Source: Alisma plantago-aquatica
Lineage: Eukaryota; Streptophyta; Magnoliopsida; Alismatales; Alismataceae
Assembly: GCA_963693085.1 (NCBI GenBank)
Contig: OY856409.1
Location: 1,337,490,915-1,337,554,914 of the forward strand
DNA: 64,000 nucleotides
Direction of reading: 5' to 3'
The notes below the pieces were generated by a model that was not told the origin of the DNA, made no database searches, and worked only from the letters and a program-made list of their open reading frames with translations. The position numbers and the translations under genes were made by a program. Of the stretch, positions 21,772 through 33,339 are shown in pieces. How positions within the stretch are numbered: position 1 is the stretch's first letter; the number at the start of each line of letters is the position of its first letter.

Positions 21772-24246
21772 ATGATGAAAAGTAGGTCCGAAGTCTTGTC
21801 TGTTATCAAGTTCTTCTTTGCTGAAATAAAAACTCAATATGGTATGCCTGTCAAAATTTTTCGTACTGATAATGCACTGGAATTTGTTAAAAAAGATGTG
21901 GATGTTTTTTGTAAATCTGTGGGTACAATACATCAGACCTCCTGTGCTTATACACCCCAGCAAAATGGTGTGGCTGAGCGTAAAAATAGACATGTGTTAG
22001 AGGTTGCTAGAACTATTATGATGCATGCACATGTTCCTCGCTCGTTTTGGCCTGAAGCTATATTGACTGCTTGTTTTCTGATAAATCGAATGCCATCATC
22101 TGTGATTGGAAACAAAATACCTATTCAGGTGCTTCAACCCGATATTCAGCTATTTACTGTGCCTCCTAGGATTTTTGGTTGTACTTGTTTTGTACGGTTA
22201 GTTGGACCTACTTCTGATAAATTGTCTCCTCGTGCTGAGAAGTGCATGTTTTTGGGATATTCCCGTACCCAGAAGGGATATCGGTGCTACAGTCCTACTG
22301 CAAGAAAATGGTTTACTAGCAGTGATGTGGTTTTCTTTGAAGATACTCCTTACTATTCGGCTCGTGGTGACAGTTTACAGTTTGATCTTATTGCTTCACC
22401 TCTACCTGTTATTTCTGAATGTGTGTCTGACACTACTGACAAAGTCACTACTGAGGCTGATAAGCCTCCTCTTATCGTTTATCAACGCAGGAACAGAGTG
22501 CCTTCTACTCAAGAAATCCCCCATGAAAACCAATCTTCACCTCTAGAAGGTTCTGCTACACCTGAGGTACCTTCTGATCTTCATTTACCCATTGCTCTTA
22601 GAAAGGGTACTCGTTCCTGCACATCACACAGTATTGCTCAGTTTGTTTCTACTGACCATCTGAATGTTCATTCTAGCAATTTTGTATATGCCTTATCTGC
22701 TGTTGCTGTTCCAAAGAATATCCAGGATGCTCTACAGAGTACTGGTTGGTTGTCTGCTATGAAGGAGGAGATGTTAGCTCTTGCTGAACGAGATACTTGG
22801 GAGTTGGTGGATCCTCCTCCTCAGTGCAAACCTGTAGGTTGCAGATGGGTGTATGCTGTGAAATATCAACCTGATGGCACTGTTGAAAGGCTCAAGGCAC
22901 GCTTAGTTGCTAAAGGCTACACCCAGACGTATGGTATTGACTATTTTGAGACATTCTCTCCTGTTGCTCGCCTTAATTCTGTTAGAATTCTTCTGTCTGT
23001 TGCTGTTAATCTTGACTGGCCTTTGTTGCAACTTGATGTCAAAAATGCCTTCTTGTATGGTGATTTACAAGAAGAGGTCTATATGGAGCAACCTCCTGGG
23101 TTTGTTGCTCAGGGGGAGTCTCACAAAGTTTGCAGATTAAAGAAGTCTATTTATGGGCTTAAGCAGAGTCCCCGAGCTTGGTTTGATAAATTGAGCAAAA
23201 TTATGATTGATTTTGGGTTTCTGCGATCTCAGGTGGATCATTCTGTTTTTACCAAGAAGACTTCAGCTGGTATTATTATTTTGATTGTCTATGTTGATGA
23301 TATTATCATATCTGGCAGTGATTCTCTTGGTATTCAGGCTACTAAATCTCATCTGGGCAAACATTTTGCTACTAAAGATTTGGGCAAACTTAGATATTTT
23401 CTGGGCATAGAAGTTTCTAGAAATTCTAATGCTCTTGTGTTGTCTCAGAGAAAATATGTCCTAGACATACTGCAGGAGACTGGTATGCTGGGGGCGAGAC
23501 CTGCTGATATTCCTCTAGATCCTAATGTAAATTGGGATGATGATTCTTCTCCTCTGTTTGCTGATCATAAAAAGTACAGGAGGCTGATTGGTAAACTCAT
23601 TTATTTGACTGTCACCAGAGCTGACATCTCTACTGCAGTGGGTCTTCTTAGCAGATACCTTGATAAACCCAGAAAGTGTCACTGGGATGCTCTTTGTCAG
23701 ATCCTACGATATTTGAAGAAGTCTCCTGGCAAGGGACTTCACTATAGGAAACATGGACATTGTTCTCTTACGGGGTACTCTGATTCTGATTATGCAGGTA
23801 GCAGAGTTGACAGAAAATCTACTTCTGGGTATTGTACATATGTTGGAGGTAATCTTGTTACCTGGCGAAGTAAAAAACAAAATGTTGTGGCCAGGTCCAG
23901 TGCTGAAGCTGAATATAGGGCCATGGCCCATATTGCCTGTGAATTGTTGTGGGTGCGCTCTCTGTTAAAAGAGTTCGGTGTTGACTCTTCTTCTGCTATA
24001 CCTATGCACTGTGATAATAAAGCTGCTATCTTCATTGCGAATAATCCAGTTTATCATGAGCGCACTAAACATATTGAAGTAGATTGTCATTTTATTCGGG
24101 AATCTATTCTGACTGGCAAGATCTGCACTCCCTTCACTCGTTCTGAAGACCAAGTTGCTGACATCTTCACCAAGCTGCTGGCGAAGAAGAAATTCTGCAT
24201 TCTGATGGACAAGTTGGGCATGATTGATATCTATGCTCCAACTTGA
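21772..24246 (+). pseudogene. Copia pol: integrase core, reverse transcriptase, RNase H (open)
   Basis: 824 open codons after the frameshift. The integrase core has RTDNALEF and CAYTPQQNGVAERKNRH (the D and E of the DDE triad), then PPRIFGCTCFV and KGYRCYSP. Reverse transcriptase shows RWVYAVKYQPDGTVERLKAR, NAFLYGDLQEEVYMEQPPGF and the catalytic YVDD at 23290-23301. RNase H has YSDSDYAGS, STSGYC, ARSSAEAEYRAMA, CDNKAAIFIANNP and HIEVDCHFIRE. The stop at 24244-24246 is immediately before the purine tract. All catalytic residues seen are present. The 3' half looks functional but is out of frame with gag. Confidence 0.93.
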
Positions 24247-24253
24247 GGGGGAG

Positions 24254-24406
24254 TGTTACAATATATTCCTGTTTTATATCAACTGTTAATTATTTTGTTA
24301 TTTCCATATTATATGTGGACCTCTCTGTAATTGTTTCAATGTTATATATATGAGGGTGCACACATTGTGCAACCCTACGCTTCCCAAACCTGCTTTGTGT
24401 TTCACA
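24254..24406 (+). repeat. 3' LTR of the copia element
   Basis: 153 bp; identical to the 5' LTR except for three adjacent bases. Confidence 0.95.
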
Positions 24407-24411
24407 GACTC

Positions 24412-25987
24412 AATAGCATTGCTTCGTATAGGTACATTAGTCGGTCTGTGTTGCACATGTTCATACTATGATACTATCTGAGTCGACCCTCGTGTAACTT
24501 GTCCTCAATGCTCGCCACCCCCACTTTATTCCTGATATAATCATATCTCAAGCGATCTTTTCTTGTTTTCCTACACATTAATCTCAACATACGCATTTCA
24601 GCCACATTCATCTTGTTGAGACATTGCTTCTTCACCGTTCAACATTCACTCCCATAGAGCATGGTTGGTTGTATAGTTGTTCTATAAGACTTGCTTTATA
24701 ATTTGAAAGGGATCTTCCGATCACATAATACTCTAGTTGCACTCCCCATTTCAACCATCCTGGAGTGATCCTATGACAAACACCATCTTGGACATCTACA
24801 TCTAATTGAATAATTGAACCCAAGTAACGAAATTTATCACATTTTGGTATATCTACTTTGTTCAACTTGGCTCCACCATTTACACTGCGAGATTGGTTGT
24901 AATTGCTATGCATATACTCAAAGTTCAACTTTGTCATTCAATCCATCTTTGGTTTCGTCAATCAACACAATATCAACAGCATATAGCATACACCAAGGAA
25001 TATCATCATGAACATTCTTTGTCAACTCATCCATGACAAGAACGAACATATATGGGCTAAGTGTGGATCCTTAGTGTACCCAACTGTGATAGGAAATGTC
25101 GGTGTCTTTCCTTCAGGAGTCTTCACACTAGCAGTTGAGCTATCATACATGTCTTTAATCAAGTCAAGGTATTGGATTGGCGCCCCCTTTTTTCTTCAAA
25201 ACCATCCACAATACTTCCCTGGGTATCCGAGCATAAGTCTTTCTCAAATCAATAAATAAAAACCATATAAAGATCATTTTTACTTTCGTTATACTTTTCG
25301 ATAAGCCTCCTCAAAAAATTAGCATATGTTGTTTATCTTCCAAGCATGAATCCAAATTGGTTGTTTGATATATGCCTTATAGATCTTAGCCTCTGCTCAA
25401 TAATCCTCTCCTAGAGCTTCATAGTGTGACTCATCAACTTGATACCTCTATAGTTTGTGCAGCTTTAAACATCTCCTTTGTTCTTATAGATGGGGTCTAT
25501 AGTACTATTTCTCCACTTATCCGGCATCTTCTTGGTCTTAATAATCTTATTAAAAAAAATTGTTAACCACATAGCTCCTTCATCCCCCATAGTCTTCCAT
25601 ACATCAATGGGGATACCGTCTGGTCCGCATGCCTTTCTCATTTTCATCTTTTTCAAAGCATCCTTGTCCTCAAGTAGTGAAACTCGTCGTGAGTAAATGA
25701 TATCTCTTGTATTCATGTCACACGAGTCTTGTACATTATTTACAGTATCTCCATTGAAAAGCTTATGGAAGTAATTTCTCTACTGGTTCTTGATATCATC
25801 ATCCTTCACCGGCACTCTACCATCTTCATTCTTGATGCATTTTACGTGATTCAAGTCTCTTCCTTTCCTTTCTCCTATACAAGCCATTTTATAGATATTT
25901 TTTCCCCTACTCTTGTGTACAACTTCTTATAAATATCAATAAAGCATCTAGACCTTGCCTATTGTATCTATCCTTTCTCTTATATGG
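24412..25987 (-). pseudogene. RTE-type LINE reverse transcriptase, 5' truncated and decayed
   Basis: The minus strand from 25970 reads through lesions as the reverse transcriptase of plant RTE elements. It gives MKMRKACGPDGIPIDVWKTM, NKIIKTKKMPDKWRNSTIDP, IYKNKGDV, NYRGIKLMSHTMKLWERIIE, an FADD-box region near 24950-25100, then KFRYLGSIIQ near 24830. It ends with KMNVAEMRMLRLMCRKTRKD at about 24560-24620. Several stops are present. The 5' part with the endonuclease domain is missing. It continues left of the copia insertion at 19414. Confidence 0.88.
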
Positions 25988-26171
25988 CGTCAATACGGTA
26001 ATTTTTTATGTTTACTAAAAATAAAAAATTATATCTATTCACAACATGAAAATGAAAACAATCCAATATCATTCACATAAACATAAGGAAAAGTGATCAA
26101 AGGGTTTACCAAAAGTCAAATTGAGTTTATATGTATATCATAGCATTTTATTAGCATCATACTTGCTAAGG

Positions 26172-26760
26172 CTATGGCCTAGGCGTGCCTAAGAGGTTGC
26201 GCTTTGCCTAATTTGCCACATTATGTTATTTTTGCACTTTTGTACATATTAATGATTTTTAATGGTCTAATTCGTGTCCAAGCATTCAACACGTACATTC
26301 TTGTGATTGTTATGTGTCAACTATCATTTGTTATTATAATTGTTTCTACTAATAAGCATCTCCTATATTTTCATATTTTGCCTTGTTGCCTCAAATTCAA
26401 TTTCTGTTTAATGGCTATATTATTATAGATAGTCAATACTTAGTTATAGATTAATTCCATTTTATGTACTAAATCTCAATCTCTTACAATTTTTGGAATT
26501 ATCCTCTTGTTGTTTCGGCAATGCTAAGTAAACTTTTTTAGAACACACAATTTTCCATGCCTCCTACCAAAATACATATGTATGTCATTGAGTTAGCCAT
26601 AAGTTTATCCACTTACACATATAATTGTTAAATAATTGTATATGAAGGGAGAAAAGTGTTTGAAAAATCATTAAATATATGTACACGTACAGGTTAAATG
26701 TACTAATATTTTTGCTTATTTAAAGCCGCCTAAGCGGCGCTTAGTCGTGACTCGTGACTA
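26172..26760. mobile_element. Putative DNA-transposon relic with GCCTAGGCG/GCCGCCTAAGCGG ends
   Basis: Left end CTATGGCCTAGGCGTGCCTA and right end GCCGCCTAAGCGGCGCTTAG...GACTAG frame an AT-rich non-coding centre. TGCTAAGG on the left and TGCAAGG on the right may be a decayed target duplication. A related end occurs at 63707-63775. Tentative. Confidence 0.45.
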
Positions 26761-27562
26761 GTGCAAGGCTCTCTGCCTGAACATTGTGTCGTCTTGCTGC
26801 CTTGACAAGTATGATTAGATTTCCCAAAAAAAAAGTATGATTATCACTCAAATTGATCAAGAAGTTCAAATATAATTGTTTAGGAGCCGTACTCTGTTGT
26901 AAGTTTAGAGCTGAAAGTGGACATTGTATCAAAACAATTCACTAGAAGTATTTTAGAATCTATATACAAGTGTATGGAAACTTCCAGTGAGTGAGATAAG
27001 TTGATGGAATTAGAAAACAAGATGGTGTAAAACACAAGACCGAGGAGACAAAAGGCTGAGGACGCAATGCTTACCTATAAAGGAAATGAAATGGATATTG
27101 TCAAGATAGAAATCCTTAATAAACCACAATGGATGTAGTCGTCCAAACAAGAGGTATGTCAGCCAAGAGTACCAAACTGAAGCCTTTCAGAAATGTGGAG
27201 GACATCAGTGTGCAAAAACGTACAACTCAGCAAAGGAAAGCATCCACGAGTACTATGTAATGGTGAAATATTAACTAGTAAAATTCATTAAGCATATGGA
27301 GACAACTATTTAGCTGCAAATTTTCGAGCATTTGGCAAACCTTAGCATAGGGGCTAATTTGTCAAGAGCCACCACATATAGTCACACTTTGCTCACTCCC
27401 ACTATTCCCTTCACACTTAAAAAGGAGCTTCTACACATCAATTTCAATGAGTTCCTCAGCTTCCACATCCTCGGTCAATTGGTCTCCTCTTAAAGATATC
27501 AACACATCTAGAATGTCCATTGTGCAATGCTAAAGAATGCCTCCAATCATCACCCTAATGCA

Positions 27563-28103
27563 CATAGTCACAATATACTCTGACTTTTTGAAAAAGCTGC
27601 GTTTAAAACGAAAATTTTTCCCTAGACGTATGAAACGGCCGAATAAATCCCAATTCTCATACATTACCGAATACTACGCTTTATTCCCGCACTATTCGTG
27701 AATTATTCACGTATAATGTTTTTCCCTGTTATATACGTTCTTGTGTTGTATTATATTGATTAAGACTCTAACTTAGTTTGAGTGCATATATATGTATTTT
27801 TGTATGTAAACACGTGTGTGTATGACTGTATGTATGTAATATATGTACATGTATATGTATTGAATAGTTATAGATATATGTATGCATTATATATATACAT
27901 ACATACGTATAAAACATATATATACATATAAGATGTATGCAATATATGTGTATATCCTCCGATTTTCCCGACTTTTTCCCAAATCGTTGACCGTATTTTT
28001 ACCGTACGTTAACCGCTTTTTACCAGAATTTCCCGCATAATTGCCGAATTCCGAATTTTTCAACTCAACCGAACGTATCTCGAATACCGAATTTGTGACT
28101 ATG
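27563..28103. mobile_element. hAT MITE, CGAATTTTTC family (541 bp)
   Basis: Perfect 8-bp duplication CTAATGCA (27555-27562 and 28104-28111). Termini CATAGTCACAATATACTC and, reverse-complemented, CATAGTCACAAATTCGGT. Motifs such as TTTTTCCC, CGAATTTTT and CACGTATAA are clustered at both ends, with a TATATGTA-rich centre. Same family as 53836-54430. Confidence 0.88.
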
Positions 28104-28111
28104 CTAATGCA

Positions 28112-29272
28112 AAGTTGCTACCTACCCCTTTCTTAGCCTCAAAACTAGTACCATGCCTAAGGATGCCACTCTTACCCTCCCATGCAGTTGGGGCAAGAAT
28201 GTTGGTCCGAAATACACTTTGGCAGGATGAATGTCAGCCTACCAGCAATTGTCAATTAGGTATTTCATAATTGGGCATTCCCAACATACTCAGACGCTCT
28301 TGTTGATATAGATGTGGTTGTTCCTATTCATAACTTAACATCCGCATGGCACAAGCAGTCACTCAATCAAAGGCCCATGTCACAGTACATGATATCTGGT
28401 GCTCAAACTTAGTATTGCAACACTCAAACAACTATTGTTCTCATATGTGACACTCACATGTGTTTGGCCACCTCTCTGAAAATCATATAACGATGCAGTC
28501 CAATATGTTATCATAAACGCATATGCAGTCACTTTTTGTATAGCAACTATATGTGCATTTTTTATATATTATCTTGTTTAATTCTTTCTTACTACTTAAG
28601 ACACACAAACACACCCCCATATATACATATACATATATAACATACTACACAGCTATATTTATATAGTTATATATTTACATATTTTATAATTAAATATAAA
28701 ATTTATGCTCATATTATAAAATTCTTAAAATTTTCAAAACCGCATATGTGCCTGCATTCCGCGTGTACTCAATTACCCGGCCAAACGCTATACTGCATAC
28801 CGCTTTTCAGAACATTGCAAACAACTCACTGTCACCCAACAACCATCAGCTACCCTCATTCAATTTTAACAAGACTTCCCCCACCAAATCCTAACATGTT
28901 AGATATAAATTTTAAGCCGCCAGTACCTCTAGCAGTCTTTTGGGACACCTAAACTTTTATAATACTATGTTGTTTCTTCCATATCCTTCAGTCCTGCCTC
29001 AATCTTAATTCACAATGTAATGCTTCTTCTGTTTGGTACTACTAGCCTAAGCTGAAGTTGCGTAACTTCTAACAAATAATTATCAAAACACATATAGGTG
29101 GGACACATACTAGATACACAACATTATAAAAATAGCAAAAAATGCAATTGTTCCAATTAATCTGCCTTCATACTAGGAACCAGGTGTTGCAGTTAACAAT
29201 GAACTCTGATATCGTCACTCAATGACAATTAACAGAAAAAAATTAGATATCACTGACACTATTATGGATTAC
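28112..29272. other. Intron sequence without a recognised feature
   Basis: AT-rich, with a TACATATACATATA run at 28620-28640. No coding sequence was identified. Confidence 0.4.
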
Positions 29273-29365
29273 ATTTTCTGGTGTGACCATCCTCCGCAGT
29301 TCTTCTTCAGATGGTAGTCGGAAAGTATTTTTCAGTGCCCAAAAAAGATGTCCTTTCTGGCTCCT
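29273..29365 (-). CDS. TAF1: TAF1 exon, 31 codons
   Basis: 93 bp between an acceptor ...TTTCAG (AG at 29367-29366) and a donor AAT/GTAATC at 29272. Phase 0 at both ends. It encodes RSQKGHLFWALKNTFRLPSE and EELRRMVTPEN, matching the TAF1 core between the winged-helix-like part and the VCSYES exon. The open frame is too short to be noticed alone. Identity rests on the perfect splice phase with both neighbours and on the family pattern. Confidence 0.92.
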
Positions 29366-29636
29366 CTGAAAGTACATGGACAAATTAACATGAAAATCTA
29401 GCAAGTCCAAATAGTGCTGTTATAAGCTAAAACAATCAAAAGAACATCATCATCATCATCATCAACTAAGCCTCAATCCCAACTATGTTGGGGTCGGCTA
29501 CATGGATCCTTCTTTTCCATTCAGCTCTATCATGGGTCATAATCAAAAGAACATAAAGGGGAAAAAACTTAATATGACCAGAAGTCGAAGCCATCCATTC
29601 AATTCACAGAAAGGAACGGTCTTCACTTCTATTCAC
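29366..29636 (-). other. TAF1 intron, 271 bp, containing a LINE tail
   Basis: Short intron with GT at 29636-29635 and AG at 29367-29366. A 93-bp LINE tail plus its 14-bp duplication make up about 40% of it. Confidence 0.9.
29448..29540 (-). mobile_element. 5'-truncated RTE LINE copy (93 bp)
   Basis: Only the last 93 bp of an RTE LINE, in minus orientation: ATGACCCATGATAGAGCTGA, GGATCCATGTAGCCGACC, GAGGCTTAGTTG and a (ATG)n tail. The perfect 14-bp duplication AATCAAAAGAACAT occurs at 29434-29447 and 29541-29554. It matches the 3' end at 19225-19320. Confidence 0.95.
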
Positions 29637-29843
29637 CTGAAGATCAGCACACTGTTTTAATCTCTTCCTGAGGAAAGATTCTGCTAGAGTGGGAAAGTGT
29701 GATAATAACTCGTCTGCAAGAATATAAGGTGATCCACGCTTTTCCTTGGCACGAAATTCACGATATACATACACTAGCAACCTGTTCCATAAGTGATTCT
29801 GAGCACTTTTAGTTCCTGGGGCCATGACTTCCATGTGAGGTTC
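29637..29843 (-). CDS. TAF1: TAF1 exon, 69 codons
   Basis: 207 bp, phase 0 at both ends; acceptor ATTCAG at 29845-29844, donor CAG/GTGAAT. It encodes EPHMEVMAPGTKSAQNHLWN, RLLVYVYREFRAKEKRGSPY, ILADELLSHFPTLAESFLRK and RLKQCADLQ. The EP.MEVM.PG...N.L..R.LVYVYREF signature is characteristic of TAF1. Intact. Confidence 0.96.
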
Positions 29844-30511
29844 CTGAATGGACAGCAAGTCACAAGAACAGAAGAAAGTAAGCTACTCAAAGTTTTACTT
29901 AGCTTTGTAACTATACTACACAGATGTATCAAAGGAACAAAAGAGAGGATACACAAACGGTGATTTCCAGTTCCATCAGGACATTCCAATCAAAATGGTA
30001 AACTATTTCATTTTGCTAAAAAGGACAGTCTCACTAAATTTTGGGGAGTCGGTATCAATTTATGCCGGAAGTCATGAATGTTTCGCAGAAATTATTTTCA
30101 CAATATATTATATAAGCATGGTTTTTGTTCCTATATCCTTACAATAGCTTCACACTCCAATTGACAGCATGGTGCATACCGCATACATACCACCAATATA
30201 TAATGCTACAATAGTCAAGTCATAACAGAAAGTTTACATCAAAACGATCCTCAATCCTTTAACCTCCTAGACAAAGGACACCAAATATACATTCTTATAT
30301 CCTTCTATGCCGAAAGGCACTTGGTACCCACTTATCTGATTTTATGTATCTATTTTAAGAACTTCATTAACTTCAACTTCTAAAAACAGAATCAACCTCT
30401 TCATCAATTCTATCTCATGTATAGTATTTAAATGATGTGAAACAATATATGTCGGGATGGTTTGTGCTATAGCTATTTGATAATGATGGTGTATGTATGT
30501 ATGTATATATG

Positions 30512-30545
<34 letters not shown>

Positions 30546-31016
30546 TGTATAGAGCGTCCAAACACAGCTTCTGTAATAGAAGAAAAACCCAAAAACAGTG
30601 CCCTGCCACGGCTTCTGATGCAAGTGAAACCCAAAGTATATGATGCAAGTGAAGCTCAAAAGCAGCACCCTGCCACGGCTTCTGTAACAATCATTCAGCC
30701 ATGTTGATAAAAATTACATACTTTGCAAGCCCACTCAAGTTTGCAGTTACACCCTACCAAACCATCAAGAGTTGGACAAGCCTTAAAAAACTGCAGACAG
30801 ATTGTTTTTTTTCTAGCAAATGCAGCCTTGCCAAAAAGATGCCTAATACAACACTGAACTGGTTCAAACCTCATATAGTAAAGATGTTGTAAAAATGGTG
30901 AAGAGATGTTAGAAACAGCAATATTTCCCTAACATTTCAGATATTTTAAAGATCAGACTCAGGCTACACGCTACAAAAAGCCACAAAGAGGGAAAGGTGA
31001 AGAAAATGCAATTTAC
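29844..31016 (-). other. TAF1 intron, 1173 bp
   Basis: Bounded by consensus splice sites. It holds a (TATG)n microsatellite at about 30493-30550 and imperfect direct repeats CCCTGCCACGGCTTCTG at about 30601 and 30669. Open frames across the microsatellite are artefacts. Confidence 0.85.
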
Positions 31017-31353
31017 CTGTTGCCCAGCTGCAAATATTTTGTTGATCCGTCTCAAAGAAAGTGTTCCACTAGCTGAACGGACCAAAAGAAAGTCAGTTGA
31101 TGCCAGTTCATGATGAAATATAGGAGATCTATACATGTTTGTCTCAAGACTGGACTGGCAACAGCCAGAGTTTATTTCTCCAAGAAATGGGGATTTGTCT
31201 GAAGCATCAAGTGCAAAAATGTTTCCTATTCCGCTCCTCCCATTACGGAGAGAAGCAGCAGTTTGATCCCCAGGTGATGATTTCTGATAATAAGTACAGA
31301 GCCGAGCGCCCATTCCAACATTTCCCAATAGCAAGGGTCTTTCCTCACAGTAT
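31017..31353 (-). CDS. TAF1: TAF1 exon, start of conserved core
   Basis: 337 bp. It begins with one base completing a glutamate codon split with the exon at 47978 (acceptor TTTTCAG, AG at 31355-31354) and ends in phase 0 with CAG/GTAAAT. It encodes YCEERPLLLGNVGMGARLCT, YYQKSSPGDQTAASLRNGRS, GDKSPFL-type DASDKSPFLGEINSGCCQSS, LETNMYRSPIFHHELASTDF and LLVRSASGTLSLRRINKIFA AGQQ. This is a hallmark block of TAF1. No stops. It is separated from its upstream exon by a 16.6-kb intron. Confidence 0.97.
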
Positions 31354-31488
31354 CTGAAAAAATGTTGTACGGCAAAGAGGTATTTTAAGAGGACAGAAAC
31401 ATAAATCATATTCCACTTTGTAAACTACTGAAACAAGACATTTCAAATATGATGAGGTAGCAAAAACAAGACATCTACACAATATATA

Positions 31489-31823
31489 GGGTGTACATTC
31501 AATGCCCGCGCGGGTAGCTACCCGCTCCACATTTGGTTTTTTTTTTTGGAGTTTCTTACTTTACACATGTAGGGGGTTACTTTACCTTGCAAACTGTTAT
31601 TTTTCATGCATAAAAAGTTACTTTTGTAACAGCTATAACAAATATACAATTAAATATTTATCATGTATTTTACACAGTTTTACTTGTTGATTAGAATAGT
31701 AACTTTTTTATCAATATAGTTACTTTTTTGTCCAGTGAGTTACTTTTCTGACCGAATAGTTACTTTTTGGGAGGCATGGGTAGCGAATTCCAGGCTACCC
31801 ACGTGAGTATTAAAGATGGACCC
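31489..31823. mobile_element. Unclassified short element with repeated GTTACTTTT motifs
   Basis: Begins GGGTGTACATTCAATGCCCG, then a palindrome GCGGGTAGCTACCCGC. It ends GGGTAGCGAATTC...CTACCCACGTGAGTATTAAAGATGGACCC, giving loosely inverted ends. Between them GTTACTTT occurs about six times. A similar start, GCATACATGCAATTCCCGTG..GGGTAGC, occurs at about 61939. Superfamily unknown. Confidence 0.45.
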
Positions 31824-31831
31824 ATATATAT

Positions 31832-32410
31832 ATAGGCTCTCGGTAAACGGAATACAACAAAGATGACAAAAAGACTAGATGTGACTGGTCACAGCCTACA
31901 AAGTGATTCATATTATGACATCCACTTATACAAGAAATAAGAAGGCAGGTTATGATCTAGCAAAAGCCATAGAGATCACCTTGCATATGTTCTCCTGTTA
32001 ATAGTCCCTATGGTCTCTACATATATTAAGCCCATGTCCCCAGAACTTTACTAATTATCGGCTTCATGAGTGAGCATCGTACAAGGGTGCGATGCAGATG
32101 TTACCCATGAACTTTTGGGTGAAGTTGCCACATGAGCATTCTTCTTAGCAAGAATAACTGCAGTGGGATAATGGCAATTGGCAAGGAGGATTTCAAAAGC
32201 ATTATGCCATTGAGATTCATTTCTTGAACAAATTTATACATTATTTTTTAGATTATTAGTACTAATATTAATATAATAGTATATAATTGTTATATTAGTT
32301 ATCTCACTTAGGTTTAGTAGAAGAACTTAAAGAAAAATAAAATATAATTATGTCAAAATTTAATTTGTTGCATTTTCAGTAATTTTAAATTTGTAAATTA
32401 CATTAAAATG
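31832..32410. repeat. Direct repeat copy 1 (579 bp)
   Basis: Begins ATAGGCTCTCGGTAAACGG and ends ATTACATTAAAATG. Repeated at 32595-33182 with scattered substitutions and small indels. Non-coding. Confidence 0.93.
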
Positions 32411-32540
32411 ACAAGATGAAGAAAATAATAACTTTGACCCAATAAATGGGAGGAAAACAATTAAGTTGGAATGCAAAAAAAAAGGAGAAACTCACGAGAA
32501 TAGGCCGGGGTGGGATCGACGCATCGCTCGTAGTTTTTCC

Positions 32541-32594
32541 CAGACAGTGTGTGTGTGTGTGTGTGTGTGCGCGCACACACACACACGCACACAC
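32541..32594. repeat. (GT)n/(GC)n/(AC)n microsatellite, hairpin-capable
   Basis: GTGTGTGTGTGTGTGCGCGCACACACACACACGCACACAC sits at the junction of the two copies of the direct repeat. Confidence 0.9.
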
Positions 32595-33182
32595 ATAGGC
32601 TCTCGGTAAACGGAATACAACAAAGATGACAAAAAGACTAGATGTGATTGGTGAAAGCCTACAAAGTAATTCATATTATGACATCCACTTATACAATAAA
32701 TAAGAAGGCAGGTTATGATCTAGCAAAAGCCATGGAGATCACCTTGCATATGTTCTCCTGTTAATAGTCCCTATGGTCTCTACATATATTAAGCCCATGT
32801 CCCCAGAACTTTACTAATTATCGGCTTCATAAGTGAGTATCGTACAAGGGTGTGATGCAGATGTTACCCATGAACTTTTGGGTAAAGTTGCCACATGAGC
32901 ATTCTTCTTAGCAAGAATAACTGCAGTAGGATAATGGCAATTGGCAAGGAGGATTTCGAAAGCATTATGCCATTGAGATTCATTTCTTGAACAAATTTAT
33001 ATATTTTTTAGATTATTAGTACTAATATTAATATAATAGCATATAGTTGTTATATTAGTTATCTCACTTAGGTTTAGTAGAACTTGTGACAAACAGTAAA
33101 AAAGAAAAATATAATATTATTATGTCAAAATTAAATTTATTACATTTTCATTAATTTTAAATTTGTAAATTACATTAAAATG
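32595..33182. repeat. Direct repeat copy 2 (588 bp)
   Basis: Second copy, offset 763 bp from the first; starts at the edge of the microsatellite. Confidence 0.93.
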
Positions 33183-33339
33183 TGAAACTATTTATTTTTT
33201 TGCTTACAAGTGATATTAGTTATCGACTAAGGCATTAGTACAACTAAGCCTTTGGTGCTCATTTAATAATTAAAAAATAAAATCAGGCCTCAAAATATAT
33301 AAAAACCCTAAAAAAAATAACAATTGTTTGGTGATTGTA

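Larger units (their letters stand above)
19415..24406 (+). mobile_element. Nearly complete Ty1/copia LTR retrotransposon, 4992 bp
   Basis: Two 153-bp LTRs (19415-19567 and 24254-24406) start TGTTACA and end TTTCACA. The 5-bp target duplication is GACTC (19410-19414 and 24407-24411). A primer-binding site TGGTACCAGAGCAG follows the 5' LTR at 19568, and a purine tract GAGGGGGAG precedes the 3' LTR. One gag-pol frame, in order gag, protease, integrase, reverse transcriptase, RNase H, carries two stops and one single-base frameshift. The LTRs differ only at three adjacent bases (ATT versus CAA near 19444 and 24283), so insertion was recent. It lies in an RTE LINE. Confidence 0.96.
7479..29272 (-). 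other. TAF1 intron of 21.8 kb packed with transposable elements
   Basis: Defined by the donor after CCAGAAAAT (GT at 29272-29271) and the acceptor at 7480-7479. It holds hAT elements, a copia element, an RTE-type LINE and simple repeats, listed separately. Stretches 7479-9600, 11640-12024, 13100-13920, 16500-19130, 26760-27554 and 28112-29272 contain nothing I recognise. At 9600-10680 there are diffuse GTAATTTCGC/GAAATTT motifs resembling decayed ends of the hAT family at 2690. Confidence 0.9.
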
